Shown: positions 44,257-52,824 of the stretch, piece after piece
Layout of the letters: every line of letters starts with the position of its first letter
Numbering within the stretch: position 1 is the stretch's first letter
Assembly (NCBI RefSeq): GCF_003062295.1
Contig: NZ_PYCN01000002.1
Span: forward strand, 434,001 to 498,000
DNA length: 64,000 nt
Direction: 5' to 3'
Origin: Bradyrhizobium algeriense
GTDB lineage: Bacteria; Pseudomonadota; Alphaproteobacteria; Rhizobiales; Xanthobacteraceae
Translations under genes and position numbers: made by a program
Notes under the pieces: generated by a model
Told to the model about the DNA's origin: nothing
What the model saw: the letters and a program-made list of their open reading frames with translations, nothing else
Database searches by the model: none

Positions 44257-44778
44257 ATGTCAGATATGATCGCCATCATCTACCCATCCGAGGCAAAGGC
44301 CGAGGAAGTGCGGCAACGCCTGTTCAAACTGCAGAAGGAATATCTGATCTCGATCAGCGATGCCGTGATTGCCGTGAAGACGGAGGCCGGCCCCGTCAAG
44401 CTGAACCAGCTCGTCAACACGACGGCCATAGGAGCCGTATCGGGCAGTTTCTGGGGACTTCTGATCGGCGTGATCTTCCTCAATCCCATCCTTGGTGTTG
44501 CGCTCGGCGCGGCTTCGGGCGCGCTCGGCGGTGCCCTGTCGGACTACGGCATCGATGACGCCTTCATGAAGGAGCTCTCCACAAGCATGCAACCCGGCAA
44601 CGCCGCGCTGTTCGTACTCGTCAAGAACATGACGCCGGAGAAGGTATTGCGGGAAATTCAGGACGCCGGCGGCACCGTGCTCAAGACCTCGCTGGATGAC
44701 AGCAAGGAGCAGAAGCTTCGCGACGCGCTCGCGAAAGCGAGCACCGGGCAGCCGGCGCCAAAAACGAATGCCGCTTAG
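44257..44778 (+). CDS. DUF1269 membrane protein
   Basis: A 173-residue protein, GGAGG 10 bases before the ATG. The DUF1269 pattern: an N-terminal MIAIIYPSEAKAEEVRQRLFKLQKEYLISISDAVIAVK, a central glycine-rich membrane pair (GSFWGLLIGVIFLNPILGVALGAASGALGGALSDYGID) and FMKELSTSMQPGNAALFVLVKNMTPEKVLREIQDAGGTVLKTSL. The family is widespread and uncharacterised, often near stress genes. A small hydrophobic frame follows it and overlaps its stop region. Confidence 0.85.
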   Translation: MSDMIAIIYPSEAKAEEVRQRLFKLQKEYLISISDAVIAVKTEAGPVKLNQLVNTTAIGAVSGSFWGLLIGVIFLNPILGVALGAASGALGGALSDYGIDDAFMKELSTSMQPGNAALFVLVKNMTPEKVLREIQDAGGTVLKTSLDDSKEQKLRDALAKASTGQPAPKTNAA

Positions 44779-44833
44779 CCCGCGGCAGCCAACTGAAGGA
44801 TCAGCCGGTTGCGACTATGGCGGCGTCGCGCTG

Positions 44834-44920
44834 ATGCCGCCTTACGTGGTTTGGATGTTCGCACTTTGGATCCTTCTTTTCATCGCGTGGTACCTGTTGG
44901 GTCTTCCCTGGAGAGTGTAA
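44834..44920 (+). CDS. Possible 28-residue single-helix membrane peptide
   Basis: The frame MPPYVVWMFALWILLFIAWYL ends LGLPWRV. It is nearly all membrane helix and resembles the last helix of AbgT-type transporters in composition. The same frame is open back to an ATG at 44771 that overlaps the DUF1269 stop, which could allow coupling. No good ribosome site is seen for the shorter start, so it may be a small membrane protein, a fragment or nothing. Confidence 0.35.
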   Translation: MPPYVVWMFALWILLFIAWYLLGLPWRV

Positions 44921-44959
44921 CCGGAAGCGCGGCGCGGAACGCGAGATGGGGGCCTGGTG

Positions 44960-46738
44960 ATGACGAAGCCAACTGCCGCGCGCGGCCTGATCAGCATGGA
45001 AGGTCGCATGCTGATCGATCCGCGCGATGGCGACATCGAAGACGATGCAGCAAGCCCCGGACAGCGGTCGCTGCTCGCGATCGCCGGAACCCTGCTCGTC
45101 GAAATCAGCCTGCCGAAATTGCTGTTCGCCTGGACGGTATTGCTGCTGCTGCCGGCCGTGCTGCTGGGCCTTGCGCCGCTGCTGGCGTCCGCCTGGTTTT
45201 CGAAATTGTCGGAACGTCTTGCCGCATTGACTGAAATCGGTGCGGCCGTCGCGCTGATCGCGGTTCTTGCGCTGGGGTGGATCGGATGGCGGCCGCTGTT
45301 TCGAATTGCCGAGACCAGTTTCTGGTCGCTTAACGCCCTCCTGGTCCAGCCCGGCTACGCGTTCGGACGCGAAGCGTTGCGGCATCTGACGGAACTGGTC
45401 GGAGGCAAAAACCTGACCCCCGCCGGCCGGGCCCGCCTGCGTAGCGCCAACTCGGTTGGATCCGGCATCATGCTATCCGCATGCGCCGTGGCGATCGCGA
45501 TGCTGGCCTGGCCTGCCTCGCGCTGGACCGGCAACTGGAGCGACATCGCCCTGCTGCATCGCCTCGTCGTACCGATGCTTGCGAATGCCGTCGTGCTGGT
45601 GTCGGGATATCTGGCGATCGCATCGCTGGTCTGGGGCTTTGCCGACGCCAGCATGCCTCAACCGCTCGACCTTGCCGCGTTCGATGCCGCCTCGGCCGAA
45701 GGCCGGCGCTGGCGCATCGCGCATCTATCGGACCTTCACGTGATCGGCGAACAATATGGCTTTCGCATCGAAAGCGGACGCGCCGGCCCGCGCGGCAATG
45801 ACCGGCTCGATCGGATCCTGGCGCATCTCGCCGCCATTCACGCGATCGATCCGCTCGATCATGTGCTGGTCAGCGGCGATATGACCGACGCCGGTCGCGC
45901 CGGCGAATGGGCCGCATTCCTCGACGCACTGGCGCATCATCCGGAGCTCGCGGCGCGGATGATCCTGTTGCCCGGCAATCACGACGTCAACATCGTCGAC
46001 CGCGCGAATCCGGCCCGGCTCGACCTGCCGTTCAGCACCGGCAAGCTGTTGCGGCAAATTCGGACGCTGTCGGCGCTCGCCGCCGTGCAAGGCGATCGCG
46101 TGCACGTCGTCGACGCCGAGGGAAAGCCGATCGCTACGCTGCAGGCGACGCTGGCGCCGCACCGCGATGCGATCGTAGCCGTTGCCAAGCGCGGCGGCCT
46201 GCGCCGCGTTGTGGCGCTGCGCGGGCTGTTCGATGACCAGTTTCCGATGATCGTGCCGCCCGATGCCGAAGACGGCCTCGGAATCGCTATCCTGAACTCC
46301 AATGCAGAAACCCACTTTTCATACACCAACGCACTCGGACTGGTGTCCGTCGAACAGACACGCCGCTTCGAGGCGGCGGCCCGACACTATCCGAGGGCAC
46401 GGTGGATCGTCGCGATGCATCATCATGTGGTCGAGTATCCCATGCCGGTAAAGGCGTTTTCCGAACGCATCGGAACCGCATTGATCAACGGCAACTGGTT
46501 CGTGCGCAGGCTGGAAGCATTGGCCGATCGCGCCATCGTGATGCACGGCCACCGTCATCTCGACTGGATCGGCGCGTGCGGCCGCTTGAAAATCATCTCT
46601 GCTCCGTCGCCGGTAATGAATGCGACTGATGATGCGACGACGTATTTCTATATTCACACGCTGGCGGCTGGCCCGGATGGGCGGCTGGATCTGCTGTCAC
46701 CGGAGCGCGTGGAGATTGCGGGTGCGACAGCGGGCTAG
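44960..46738 (+). CDS. Membrane-anchored metallophosphoesterase
   Basis: ATG 44960 (MTKPTAARGLISMEG) with GGGGG about 10 bases upstream; 592 residues. The first ~240 residues contain about five membrane helices (LLLLPAVLLGLAPLLASAWF, ALIAVLALGWIGWRPLF, LSACAVAIAMLAWPA, LVVPMLANAVVLVSGYLAIASLVWGF). The second half is a calcineurin-like phosphoesterase: IAHLSDLHVIG (D, H ligands), VLVSGDMTDAG (D), LLPGNHDVN (GNHD), then AMHHHVVEYP and VMHGHRHLDW (His ligands). The substrate faces the cytoplasm or periplasm depending on topology and is unknown. Convergent 4-base overlap with the AI-2E family gene. Confidence 0.85.
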   Translation: MTKPTAARGLISMEGRMLIDPRDGDIEDDAASPGQRSLLAIAGTLLVEISLPKLLFAWTVLLLLPAVLLGLAPLLASAWFSKLSERLAALTEIGAAVALIAVLALGWIGWRPLFRIAETSFWSLNALLVQPGYAFGREALRHLTELVGGKNLTPAGRARLRSANSVGSGIMLSACAVAIAMLAWPASRWTGNWSDIALLHRLVVPMLANAVVLVSGYLAIASLVWGFADASMPQPLDLAAFDAASAEGRRWRIAHLSDLHVIGEQYGFRIESGRAGPRGNDRLDRILAHLAAIHAIDPLDHVLVSGDMTDAGRAGEWAAFLDALAHHPELAARMILLPGNHDVNIVDRANPARLDLPFSTGKLLRQIRTLSALAAVQGDRVHVVDAEGKPIATLQATLAPHRDAIVAVAKRGGLRRVVALRGLFDDQFPMIVPPDAEDGLGIAILNSNAETHFSYTNALGLVSVEQTRRFEAAARHYPRARWIVAMHHHVVEYPMPVKAFSERIGTALINGNWFVRRLEALADRAIVMHGHRHLDWIGACGRLKIISAPSPVMNATDDATTYFYIHTLAAGPDGRLDLLSPERVEIAGATAG

Positions 46739-47856
46739 ATTTTACCGGGCTTCGCCGGGTCGGGCCCGCCAAGCAGATCGGCGATCCAGCGGCTTGATGG
46801 ATGCGCGGCGCAAAAAGTAAGTATTGCGAGCGCGATCGGCACGCCAATGAAGGTCCCGAACAGGCCCCACAGGAACGTCCAGAAGAAGATCGAAAACAGC
46901 ACGACGACAGGTGAAATCGACAGCATGGTGCCGGCGACGCGTGGCTCGATGTAGCTGCCGACCGCGAACTGGATGATATTCAGGCAAATGAAGACGCCGA
47001 GCACCGCCGGCCAGCTTTCGAATTGCGTCATCGCCAGCAAGGTCGGAAACAGCGTCGCGATGAACGGCCCGATGAACGGGATATAGTTGAGCACGAAGGC
47101 GATCACGCCCCACTCGAATGCGAATGGCAGTCCGGTAACGCCTGCGAAAGCGCCGACCAGCACGCCGGTCACCGCGCTCATTTTCGTCCGCACCAGCAGG
47201 TATCTTCGAAATTTCGCCGCAGTCGCCGCGCTGCCGTCGAGCAGCACGCGTGCCGCGGTGCGGTTATCCAGCCGCTCGATCTTCTGCCTGACATTGTCGA
47301 CTTCGAGAAGTCCGAGCATGACGTAAACGAGCGCAATCACCCAGAAGGTGAGCGTGGTGTTGAGGCGCCCGGTGACATACTGCGTCGCGCGCAAGAGCCA
47401 GCCTACGTTGAAATGTTCGGCCCAAAGCCCTGCGACCGAAACGCCGTGGCCGTCCAGCCAAGTCACCATCGCCGAATAAAGGGCCTGGTAGCGCGGCAGA
47501 TCCGCGACCAGCGATCGTCCGACGCGACCAAATCCCCAGGCCGCGAGAGAGGCAAAGCCGAGACAGATCGCCACCGTGGCGACGACGGTGATCGCCAGCG
47601 CGACAAGCTTCGGCATCCACGACTGCAACCGCTTCTGGACCGGCCACACGATGGCGATAATGAAAATGGCCGCCGCCAGCGGCGCGAACACGTTGCTCGC
47701 CTGAGCCGCAGCCGCGATGACCAGCACCGCCGCGATGATTCCGGTTGTGATCGTTAGCCCGAAGCTTACCCCATGTTGGGTTCCTTCGACCTTCCAGCAA
47801 CCCGAGATTGTCAGCTGTCTTGAACCGCGGCAAGAGCCGGCCGCCTCCGGCAGCAA
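46735..47856 (-). CDS. AI-2E/PerM-family transporter
   Basis: A polytopic protein of up to 373 residues. The AI-2E transport family signature is present: FAPLAAAIFIIAIVWPVQKRLQ near the N-terminus, a central extracytoplasmic helix pair, then GVIAFVLNYIPFIGPFIATLFPTLLAMTQFESWPAVLGVFICLNIIQFAVGSYIEPRVAGTMLSISPVVVLFSIFFWTFLWGLFGTFIGVPIALAI, the conserved NYIP and EP-x-V-AG blocks. The start is uncertain: 47856 is a TTG, and no ATG or GTG with a good site lies before the first helix. Most members have no proven substrate. Confidence 0.82.
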   Translation of the reverse strand: MLPEAAGSCRGSRQLTISGCWKVEGTQHGVSFGLTITTGIIAAVLVIAAAAQASNVFAPLAAAIFIIAIVWPVQKRLQSWMPKLVALAITVVATVAICLGFASLAAWGFGRVGRSLVADLPRYQALYSAMVTWLDGHGVSVAGLWAEHFNVGWLLRATQYVTGRLNTTLTFWVIALVYVMLGLLEVDNVRQKIERLDNRTAARVLLDGSAATAAKFRRYLLVRTKMSAVTGVLVGAFAGVTGLPFAFEWGVIAFVLNYIPFIGPFIATLFPTLLAMTQFESWPAVLGVFICLNIIQFAVGSYIEPRVAGTMLSISPVVVLFSIFFWTFLWGLFGTFIGVPIALAILTFCAAHPSSRWIADLLGGPDPAKPGKI

Positions 47857-47944
47857 GCGTGACCGCCGTCACGTACCGCAAGGGTAAAGCGGCTTAGCGT
47901 CCCCACAGCAAATCTCGCCACGAGATTCACGTGAGGAAGCCGCC

Positions 47945-49549
47945 ATGTCCCGTTTCAAGTCATTGCTGTTATCTGCCAGCTTGCTGGCAGGCCTGCTGGG
48001 CTTCGCCGGCGCCTCTTTCGCCGAAGCCCCCAACGCCGACATCCGCAACGGCATGCAAACACCGCCGGCGGCGGACCAGCGCATCGCGCTGGTGATCGGC
48101 AATTCGAATTACCAGACCGCGCCAAAGCTCGCCAATCCCGGCAACGACGCGCAATCGATGGCGCAGCTTTTGAACTCGGCGGGCTTCGAGGTGACGCAGG
48201 CGACCGACCTGACGCGCAGCGACATGGTCAAGGTCGTGCAGGACTTCTCCGCCAGGGTCGCCGAGCGCGGCCCCGGCGCCGTCGCCATGATCTACTATGC
48301 CGGTCACGGCGTGCAGGTGGCGGGCGAGAACTATCTGCTCCCGGTCGATGCAAAAATCTCTTCGCCGTCCGATCTCGACGGCAATTCGCTGCGGCTGGTC
48401 GACCTGATGGGCACGCTGGAATCAATCCAGAGCCGGATGCGTATCGTCGTACTCGACGCCTGCCGCAACAATCCGTTCCCGGAGGTCAATGACACCGGGC
48501 GGGGCCTTGCCATCGTCGACGCGCCGAACGGCTCGATCGTCGGCTACTCGACCGCGCCGGGCATGGAGGCGCAGGACGGCGACGGCAACCACAGCCCGTA
48601 TACGTCGGCCTTCCTGAATGTCGCACGCGAACCGAACCTGCCGATCGAGCAATTGTTCAAGCGCGTCCGGCTCGAAGTGAACAGCGCGACCAAGGGCCGT
48701 CAGACGCCGTGGGAAAGCTCGTCGCTGACCTCCGATTTCTATTTCTTCGGCGATACGGCGGTTGCGGCAGCCCGCTCGCCGGATCGCCGCCCGATCATGC
48801 AGGCTGCGGCTAATCTGCCGTCGCGTTCGGTGCGCCAGGCCTACGACTACGTGCTGTCCGAAGGCTCGCCCGAGTACTATGAGGAGTTCATCCGGCTCTA
48901 CCCGCATGACCCGCTGTGCGACCACATCCGCGTGCTGCTCGGCAACCTGCAGGTGGCAAAGGCGTGGCACAAGGCGGTGCTCGCGAACTCGCCCGTCGCC
49001 TACAAGACGTTTCATGACAATTATTCCAACAGCCAGTACGCCAAGTCTGCATTGAAGCTGCAGGGTGCGCCGAAGCCGGTGCATCTGATGCAGTTCACGC
49101 ATCTGGCGAAGCAGTCGCCGTCGTTCAAGTCGGGGAACTTCGGCCACGCGCCGACGCTGGGCATCTCCAAGGGCAATCTTGGCGCCCAGGCTCATATACC
49201 CTCGCCATCGAAGATCGTTACGCTGCCCGCCAAGGGCGGGATCAACCCGGCCAACATTGGTAACAACGGCAAAGTGGGTAAGGTCACGACCTTGCCTGGC
49301 AAGATCAACACCAATCCCGTCAACACCGGCAAGGTCGCGAAATTGCCCGGCAGGTTCAACAACAACTCGGCAAGGCTCACCAACAGGCCGATGGTCAACA
49401 CCGCGCCGCGTCGTTTCAACAGCGGTATGGGCGGAGGCTTCAGCCAGCGCGTCGCCGCAAGCCCGTCGCGCAATTCATTCGCCCGCAGTTCGTTCGGTGG
49501 CAGTTCGTTCGGTGGCCGTTCGTTTGGCGGCGGCTTCGGACGGCGCTGA
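47945..49549 (+). CDS. Secreted caspase-like (peptidase C14) protein
   Basis: 534 residues with GAGGAAG 7 bases before the ATG and a signal peptide (LLLSASLLAGLLGFAGASFA). Residues ~45-270 form a caspase-like domain: IALVIGNSNYQ, the catalytic H121 in MIYYAGHG, and the catalytic C173 in VVLDACRNNPF, both intact, with downstream TSAFL and ATKGRQTPWESSSL. After ~residue 300 comes a region with REDWAKSV-like repeat helices (DYVLSEGSPEYYEEFIRLYP), then a basic Lys/Asn-rich linker and a Ser/Phe/Gly tail ending GGSSFGGRSFGGGFGRR. Being exported, it would act in the periplasm or outside. Similar caspase-plus-tail proteins are common in Bradyrhizobium (from memory). Confidence 0.88.
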   Translation: MSRFKSLLLSASLLAGLLGFAGASFAEAPNADIRNGMQTPPAADQRIALVIGNSNYQTAPKLANPGNDAQSMAQLLNSAGFEVTQATDLTRSDMVKVVQDFSARVAERGPGAVAMIYYAGHGVQVAGENYLLPVDAKISSPSDLDGNSLRLVDLMGTLESIQSRMRIVVLDACRNNPFPEVNDTGRGLAIVDAPNGSIVGYSTAPGMEAQDGDGNHSPYTSAFLNVAREPNLPIEQLFKRVRLEVNSATKGRQTPWESSSLTSDFYFFGDTAVAAARSPDRRPIMQAAANLPSRSVRQAYDYVLSEGSPEYYEEFIRLYPHDPLCDHIRVLLGNLQVAKAWHKAVLANSPVAYKTFHDNYSNSQYAKSALKLQGAPKPVHLMQFTHLAKQSPSFKSGNFGHAPTLGISKGNLGAQAHIPSPSKIVTLPAKGGINPANIGNNGKVGKVTTLPGKINTNPVNTGKVAKLPGRFNNNSARLTNRPMVNTAPRRFNSGMGGGFSQRVAASPSRNSFARSSFGGSSFGGRSFGGGFGRR

Positions 49550-49573
49550 CGGGAGAGCTTCGTACAAGCGCGA

Positions 49574-49603
49574 AACCGGGCAGAGCACACGCTCTGCCCG
49601 GTT
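49574..49603. terminator. Hairpin terminator between caspase and dehydratase genes
   Basis: AACCGGGCAGAGC (49574-49586) pairs perfectly with GCTCTGCCCGGTT (49591-49603), with a four-base loop and CCGTTT after it. Serves the caspase gene and possibly the converging one. Confidence 0.7.
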
Positions 49604-49621
49604 CCGTTTGAGACGGGATGA

Positions 49622-50611
49622 TCAGGCGACCAGCTTGGCGAACAGGTCCGCGTCGACATTGCCGCCGGAGAGCACGATGACGACGTTCTTGCCCCTCGCA
49701 TCGATGCGACCGGCCAACAGCGCGGCGAGGCCGACGGCGCCGCCCGGCTCGACCACAAGCTTCAATTCCCGATAGGCATAGGCGACCGCCGCGCCGACTT
49801 CCTCATCGGAGGCGATCACGCCATTCGCCAGCAGCTTGCTGTTGATCGAGAAGGTGAGCTCGCCCGGCATCGCCGCCATCAGCGCATCGCAGATGGTGCG
49901 GCCGGCGGCATGATGGGCCTCGCGATGCCCGGCACGCAACGACAAGCCATGATCGTCATAGTCCTTGGGCTCGGCGACGATCACCTGCGCTTGCGGAAAT
50001 TTTGCCTTCACCGCCGTCGCAACGCCGGCGATCAGCCCGCCGCCCGAGGCCGGTGCCACCACGATATCGGGGACGAGCCCGAGCGCCGTCATGTCTTCGG
50101 CGATCTCACGGCCCGCGGTGCCTTGTCCGGCGATCACGAAGGGATCGTCATAGGGGCGCACCAGCGTCGCGCCGCGCTTCGCAGCAATGCCGTTGGCGAT
50201 CGCTTCGCGGTCTTCCTTGTCGCGGTCGTAGAGCACCACCTCGGCGCCATAGCCCTTGGTGCGCTCGCGCTTGGTGACGGGAGAGTCCGCGGGCATCACG
50301 ATGGTGGCCTGCATGCTGAGGATCTGCGCCGCCGCCGCCACGCCCTGGGCGTGGTTGCCGGAGGAGAACGCGACCACGCCGCCGCTGCGCTTGTCCTGCG
50401 GGATCGAGGCCAGCTTGTTGAAGGCGCCGCGGAACTTGAACGATCCGGTCCGCTGCAGCATTTCGGGCTTCAGAAACACCTTGGTCCCGACGCGTTCATT
50501 GAGAACGGGGAACGACAACAGCGGCGTCCGCACCGCAAAGGGCGCGACCACCTTGGCGGCGGCCTCGATATCGGCCGCGCCAATGGGTGGATTTTGGATA
50601 GGTTCTGGCAT
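49622..50611 (-). CDS. Threonine dehydratase/serine racemase-like PLP enzyme
   Basis: A 329-residue fold-type-II PLP enzyme. The Schiff-base lysine is K59 in TGSFKFRGAFNKL; SSGNHAQGVAAAA binds the cofactor phosphate, SGGGLIAGVATAVK is the glycine-rich loop, and VVIVLSGGNVD closes the active site. It lacks the C-terminal ACT-like regulatory domain of biosynthetic IlvA, so it is more like the catabolic or racemase type (TdcB, serine racemase, hydroxyaspartate enzymes). Expected to act on threonine, serine or a beta-hydroxy amino acid in the cytoplasm. No clear ribosome site visible. Convergent with the caspase-like gene. Confidence 0.87.
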   Translation of the reverse strand: MPEPIQNPPIGAADIEAAAKVVAPFAVRTPLLSFPVLNERVGTKVFLKPEMLQRTGSFKFRGAFNKLASIPQDKRSGGVVAFSSGNHAQGVAAAAQILSMQATIVMPADSPVTKRERTKGYGAEVVLYDRDKEDREAIANGIAAKRGATLVRPYDDPFVIAGQGTAGREIAEDMTALGLVPDIVVAPASGGGLIAGVATAVKAKFPQAQVIVAEPKDYDDHGLSLRAGHREAHHAAGRTICDALMAAMPGELTFSINSKLLANGVIASDEEVGAAVAYAYRELKLVVEPGGAVGLAALLAGRIDARGKNVVIVLSGGNVDADLFAKLVA

Positions 50612-50683
50612 CCGTCATTTGTATCGCGGTCGCCGACGGGCGAGCAAGACGATTTACCGTGAATTTAGGCGTTACCCGTGAAC

Positions 50684-51742
50684 TCAGGCGGCGAAATGCG
50701 GATCTTCCGCGCCAAATTCGGCCACCTCGCCTTCCGGCGGCTCGGAGCGGACATTCAGGGCATGCTCGACAAAGACCCGCGCGGAGGCCTGCCAGCTGTA
50801 GCCGGTGGCGAATTCGACGCAATCCTGCCGCGAAACCTGCAGCGCCTCGAGGCAGGCCGCGCGCAGGTCGTCGTCCAGGACGCCGACCGGCGCCGAGCCG
50901 ATCACGTCGCGTGGACCGGTGACCGGAAAGGCGGCAACCGGCAGGCCGCTGGCCAGCGCCTCCAGCAGCACCAGGCCAAACGTGTCGGTCTTGCTGGGAA
51001 ATACGAAAATGTCCGACGCCGCGTAGATTTCAGCCAATTCCTCGCCGTGCCTGGCGCCCAGGAACACGGCGTCCGGATATTTCCGCTCCAACGCGATTCG
51101 GGCCGGTCCATCGCCGACGACGAGCTTGGTGCCGGGCAGATCGAGGTCGAGGAAGGCTTCGAGATTCTTTTCGACCGCGAGGCGCCCGACGCTGAGATAT
51201 ACCGGCATCGGCAGGCAGAGATCGACGCTGCGCGGATGAAACAGCGAGGTATCGACGCCACGCGACCACAGCACCACGTTGCGAAAGCCGCGCATGCGCA
51301 ATTCGGCCGCCAGCGCCGGCGTAGCCGCCATCACCGCCTGGCTCGGCCGATGGAAGGCGCGCAGCACTCGCCAAACCCAAGCTTCCGGTATCGGCGAACG
51401 CGCCGAAACATATTCGGGAAAGCGGGTGTGAAAGCTCGTGGTGAACGGCAGGCCGCGCTTGCGGCAATAGCGCCGCACCAATAGTCCGATCGGGCCCTCG
51501 GTCGCGATATGAATGCTGTCGGGCTTTGCCGCCTCGATCAGCTTTGCGATTTTTGCCGGGTACGGCAGCGCCAGCCGGAGATCGGGATAGCTCGGCATCG
51601 CAAAAGTGCGAAACGATTGCGGCGTCAGGAAGCTCACCTCGACGCCAAATCCCTTGGCCGCCTCTGCCATCATGGTCAGCGTGCGAACCACCCCGTTGAC
51701 CTGGGGATGCCACGCATCGGTCGCGACCAGGATATGCGTCAT
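50684..51742 (-). CDS. GT4-family glycosyltransferase
   Basis: A 352-residue GT-B enzyme. The N-terminal half begins ILVATDAWHPQVNGVVRTLTMMAE (donor-independent Gly-rich loop); the C-terminal half holds FPSKTDTFGLVLLEALASGLPVAAFPVTGP, the retaining GT4 EX7E motif (E in TDTFGLVLLEAL), and the preceding LSVGRLAVEKNLEAFLDLDLPGTKLVVGDGPAR. It is the type that makes glycolipids such as glucosyl- or mannosyl-diacylglycerol (MgtA/GT-B alpha). Its ATG overlaps the stop of the LpxH-like gene (ATGA), so the two are coupled. This pairing of a glycosyltransferase with an LpxH-like phosphatase suggests a joint role in a membrane glycolipid (inference). Confidence 0.87.
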   Translation of the reverse strand: MTHILVATDAWHPQVNGVVRTLTMMAEAAKGFGVEVSFLTPQSFRTFAMPSYPDLRLALPYPAKIAKLIEAAKPDSIHIATEGPIGLLVRRYCRKRGLPFTTSFHTRFPEYVSARSPIPEAWVWRVLRAFHRPSQAVMAATPALAAELRMRGFRNVVLWSRGVDTSLFHPRSVDLCLPMPVYLSVGRLAVEKNLEAFLDLDLPGTKLVVGDGPARIALERKYPDAVFLGARHGEELAEIYAASDIFVFPSKTDTFGLVLLEALASGLPVAAFPVTGPRDVIGSAPVGVLDDDLRAACLEALQVSRQDCVEFATGYSWQASARVFVEHALNVRSEPPEGEVAEFGAEDPHFAA

Positions 51743-52551
51743 GCGGCGCGCGCCGCGACGCGGGGAACGGGTGCTGCCCTTCGCTGCGGATCGGTCCAGA
51801 TAATGATCTCGAACCGGCCGTCCTCGTGCTCGGCAAGCGCAGTGCAGCTTTCCACCCAGTCACCGCAATTCATGTAGCGGATGCCATGCTCGTCGCGGAT
51901 GGTGGCGTAGTGGATGTGGCCGCAGATCACGCCGTCGGCGCCGTGCCGCCGCGCCTCGCCGGCCAAGGTCTTTTCGAACGCGCCGATATAGTTCACGGCG
52001 TTCTTGACCTTCAGCTTCGCCCATTGCGACAGCGACCAATAAGGCACGCCGAACATGCGCCGGAAGAAATTGACCAGCCGGTTCATCTGAATGGCGAAGT
52101 CATAAGCCTTGTCGCCGAGATGGGCGAGCCAGCGCGCGTTCTGCACCACGAGATCGAAGATGTCGCCGTGGATGATGAGGTAGCGCTTGCCATCGGCGCC
52201 CTCATGAATGGTGTTTTCCACCACATCGATGCCGCCGAAATGCGTGCCGTAATAATTGCGCAGGAACTCGTCGTGATTGCCGGGCACGTAGATGACTTTG
52301 GCGCCCTTGCGCGCCTTGCGCAGCATCTTCTGCACGAAGTCGTTGTGCGATTGCGGCCAGTACCAGCTCGACTTCAGCGCCCAGCCATCGACGATATCGC
52401 CGACGAGATAGATGGTGTCGGCGTCATGGCTCTTGAGGAAATCCAGCAATCGATCGGCTTGCGAGCCGCGGGCTCCAAGATGGACATCGGAGATAAACAA
52501 GGTGCGAAAACGCCGTTCCGGGCTTTCTTCACTCAAGGAGTCACTACCCAT
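51739..52551 (-). CDS. LpxH-like metallophosphoesterase (UDP-2,3-diacylglucosamine pyrophosphatase family)
   Basis: ATG 52551 (MGSDSLSEESPERRF) has GGGGACAGG 2-10 bases upstream and gives 270 residues; the longer frame (52596) lacks a site. Calcineurin-fold ligands are in order: FISDVHLG (D22, H24), YLVGDIVDGW (D), VPGNHDEFLR (N, H), IHGDIFD (H), ICGHIHYA (H-x-H). Size and layout agree with LpxH-type and YbbF-like enzymes. Whether it is the lipid A enzyme or a paralog acting on a glycolipid is open; the linked glycosyltransferase favours the latter. Confidence 0.86.
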   Translation of the reverse strand: MGSDSLSEESPERRFRTLFISDVHLGARGSQADRLLDFLKSHDADTIYLVGDIVDGWALKSSWYWPQSHNDFVQKMLRKARKGAKVIYVPGNHDEFLRNYYGTHFGGIDVVENTIHEGADGKRYLIIHGDIFDLVVQNARWLAHLGDKAYDFAIQMNRLVNFFRRMFGVPYWSLSQWAKLKVKNAVNYIGAFEKTLAGEARRHGADGVICGHIHYATIRDEHGIRYMNCGDWVESCTALAEHEDGRFEIIIWTDPQRRAAPVPRVAARAA

Positions 52552-52695
52552 ACCTGTCCCCTGACAGATTTCTGTGACAGGGCGATGACTGTTCACGCCG
52601 CGATATTTCCGCGAGAATCACTGCCGCGCCCCACAACTTGCGGATAGCAGCGCGATGCGACAGGCAGGCGACAGTGGAGAGGCAAGATTTCGCTG

Positions 52696-52813
52696 TCGTC
52701 CCTGCGAAAGCAGGGACCCATACGCCGCGGCACCAATTGTTTTGGAAGACGTCAGCCATCTCGCTTCTATCGATAGGACAGCGCGGTATGGGTCCCTGCG
52801 TTCGCAGGGACGA
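52696..52813. repeat. Long inverted-repeat intergenic element
   Basis: Two 28-base arms, TCGTCCCTGCGAAAGCAGGG...(52696-52723) and its near complement (52786-52813, one difference at the small loop), each itself hairpin-forming, flank a 62-base middle. It lies between thiD and the LpxH-like gene. This is a familiar intergenic repeat of Bradyrhizobium (from memory). Confidence 0.7.
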
Positions 52814-52824
52814 CGAAAGATAGG

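Noticed and set aside
44193..44558. 121-codon plus-strand frame overlapping DUF1269
   Set aside because: Out of frame with the DUF1269 gene, which has a strong ribosome site and clear family pattern.
52552..52824. TPP riboswitch for thiD
   Set aside because: This region is downstream of thiD, and the upstream side (53626-53757) shows no THI-box features.
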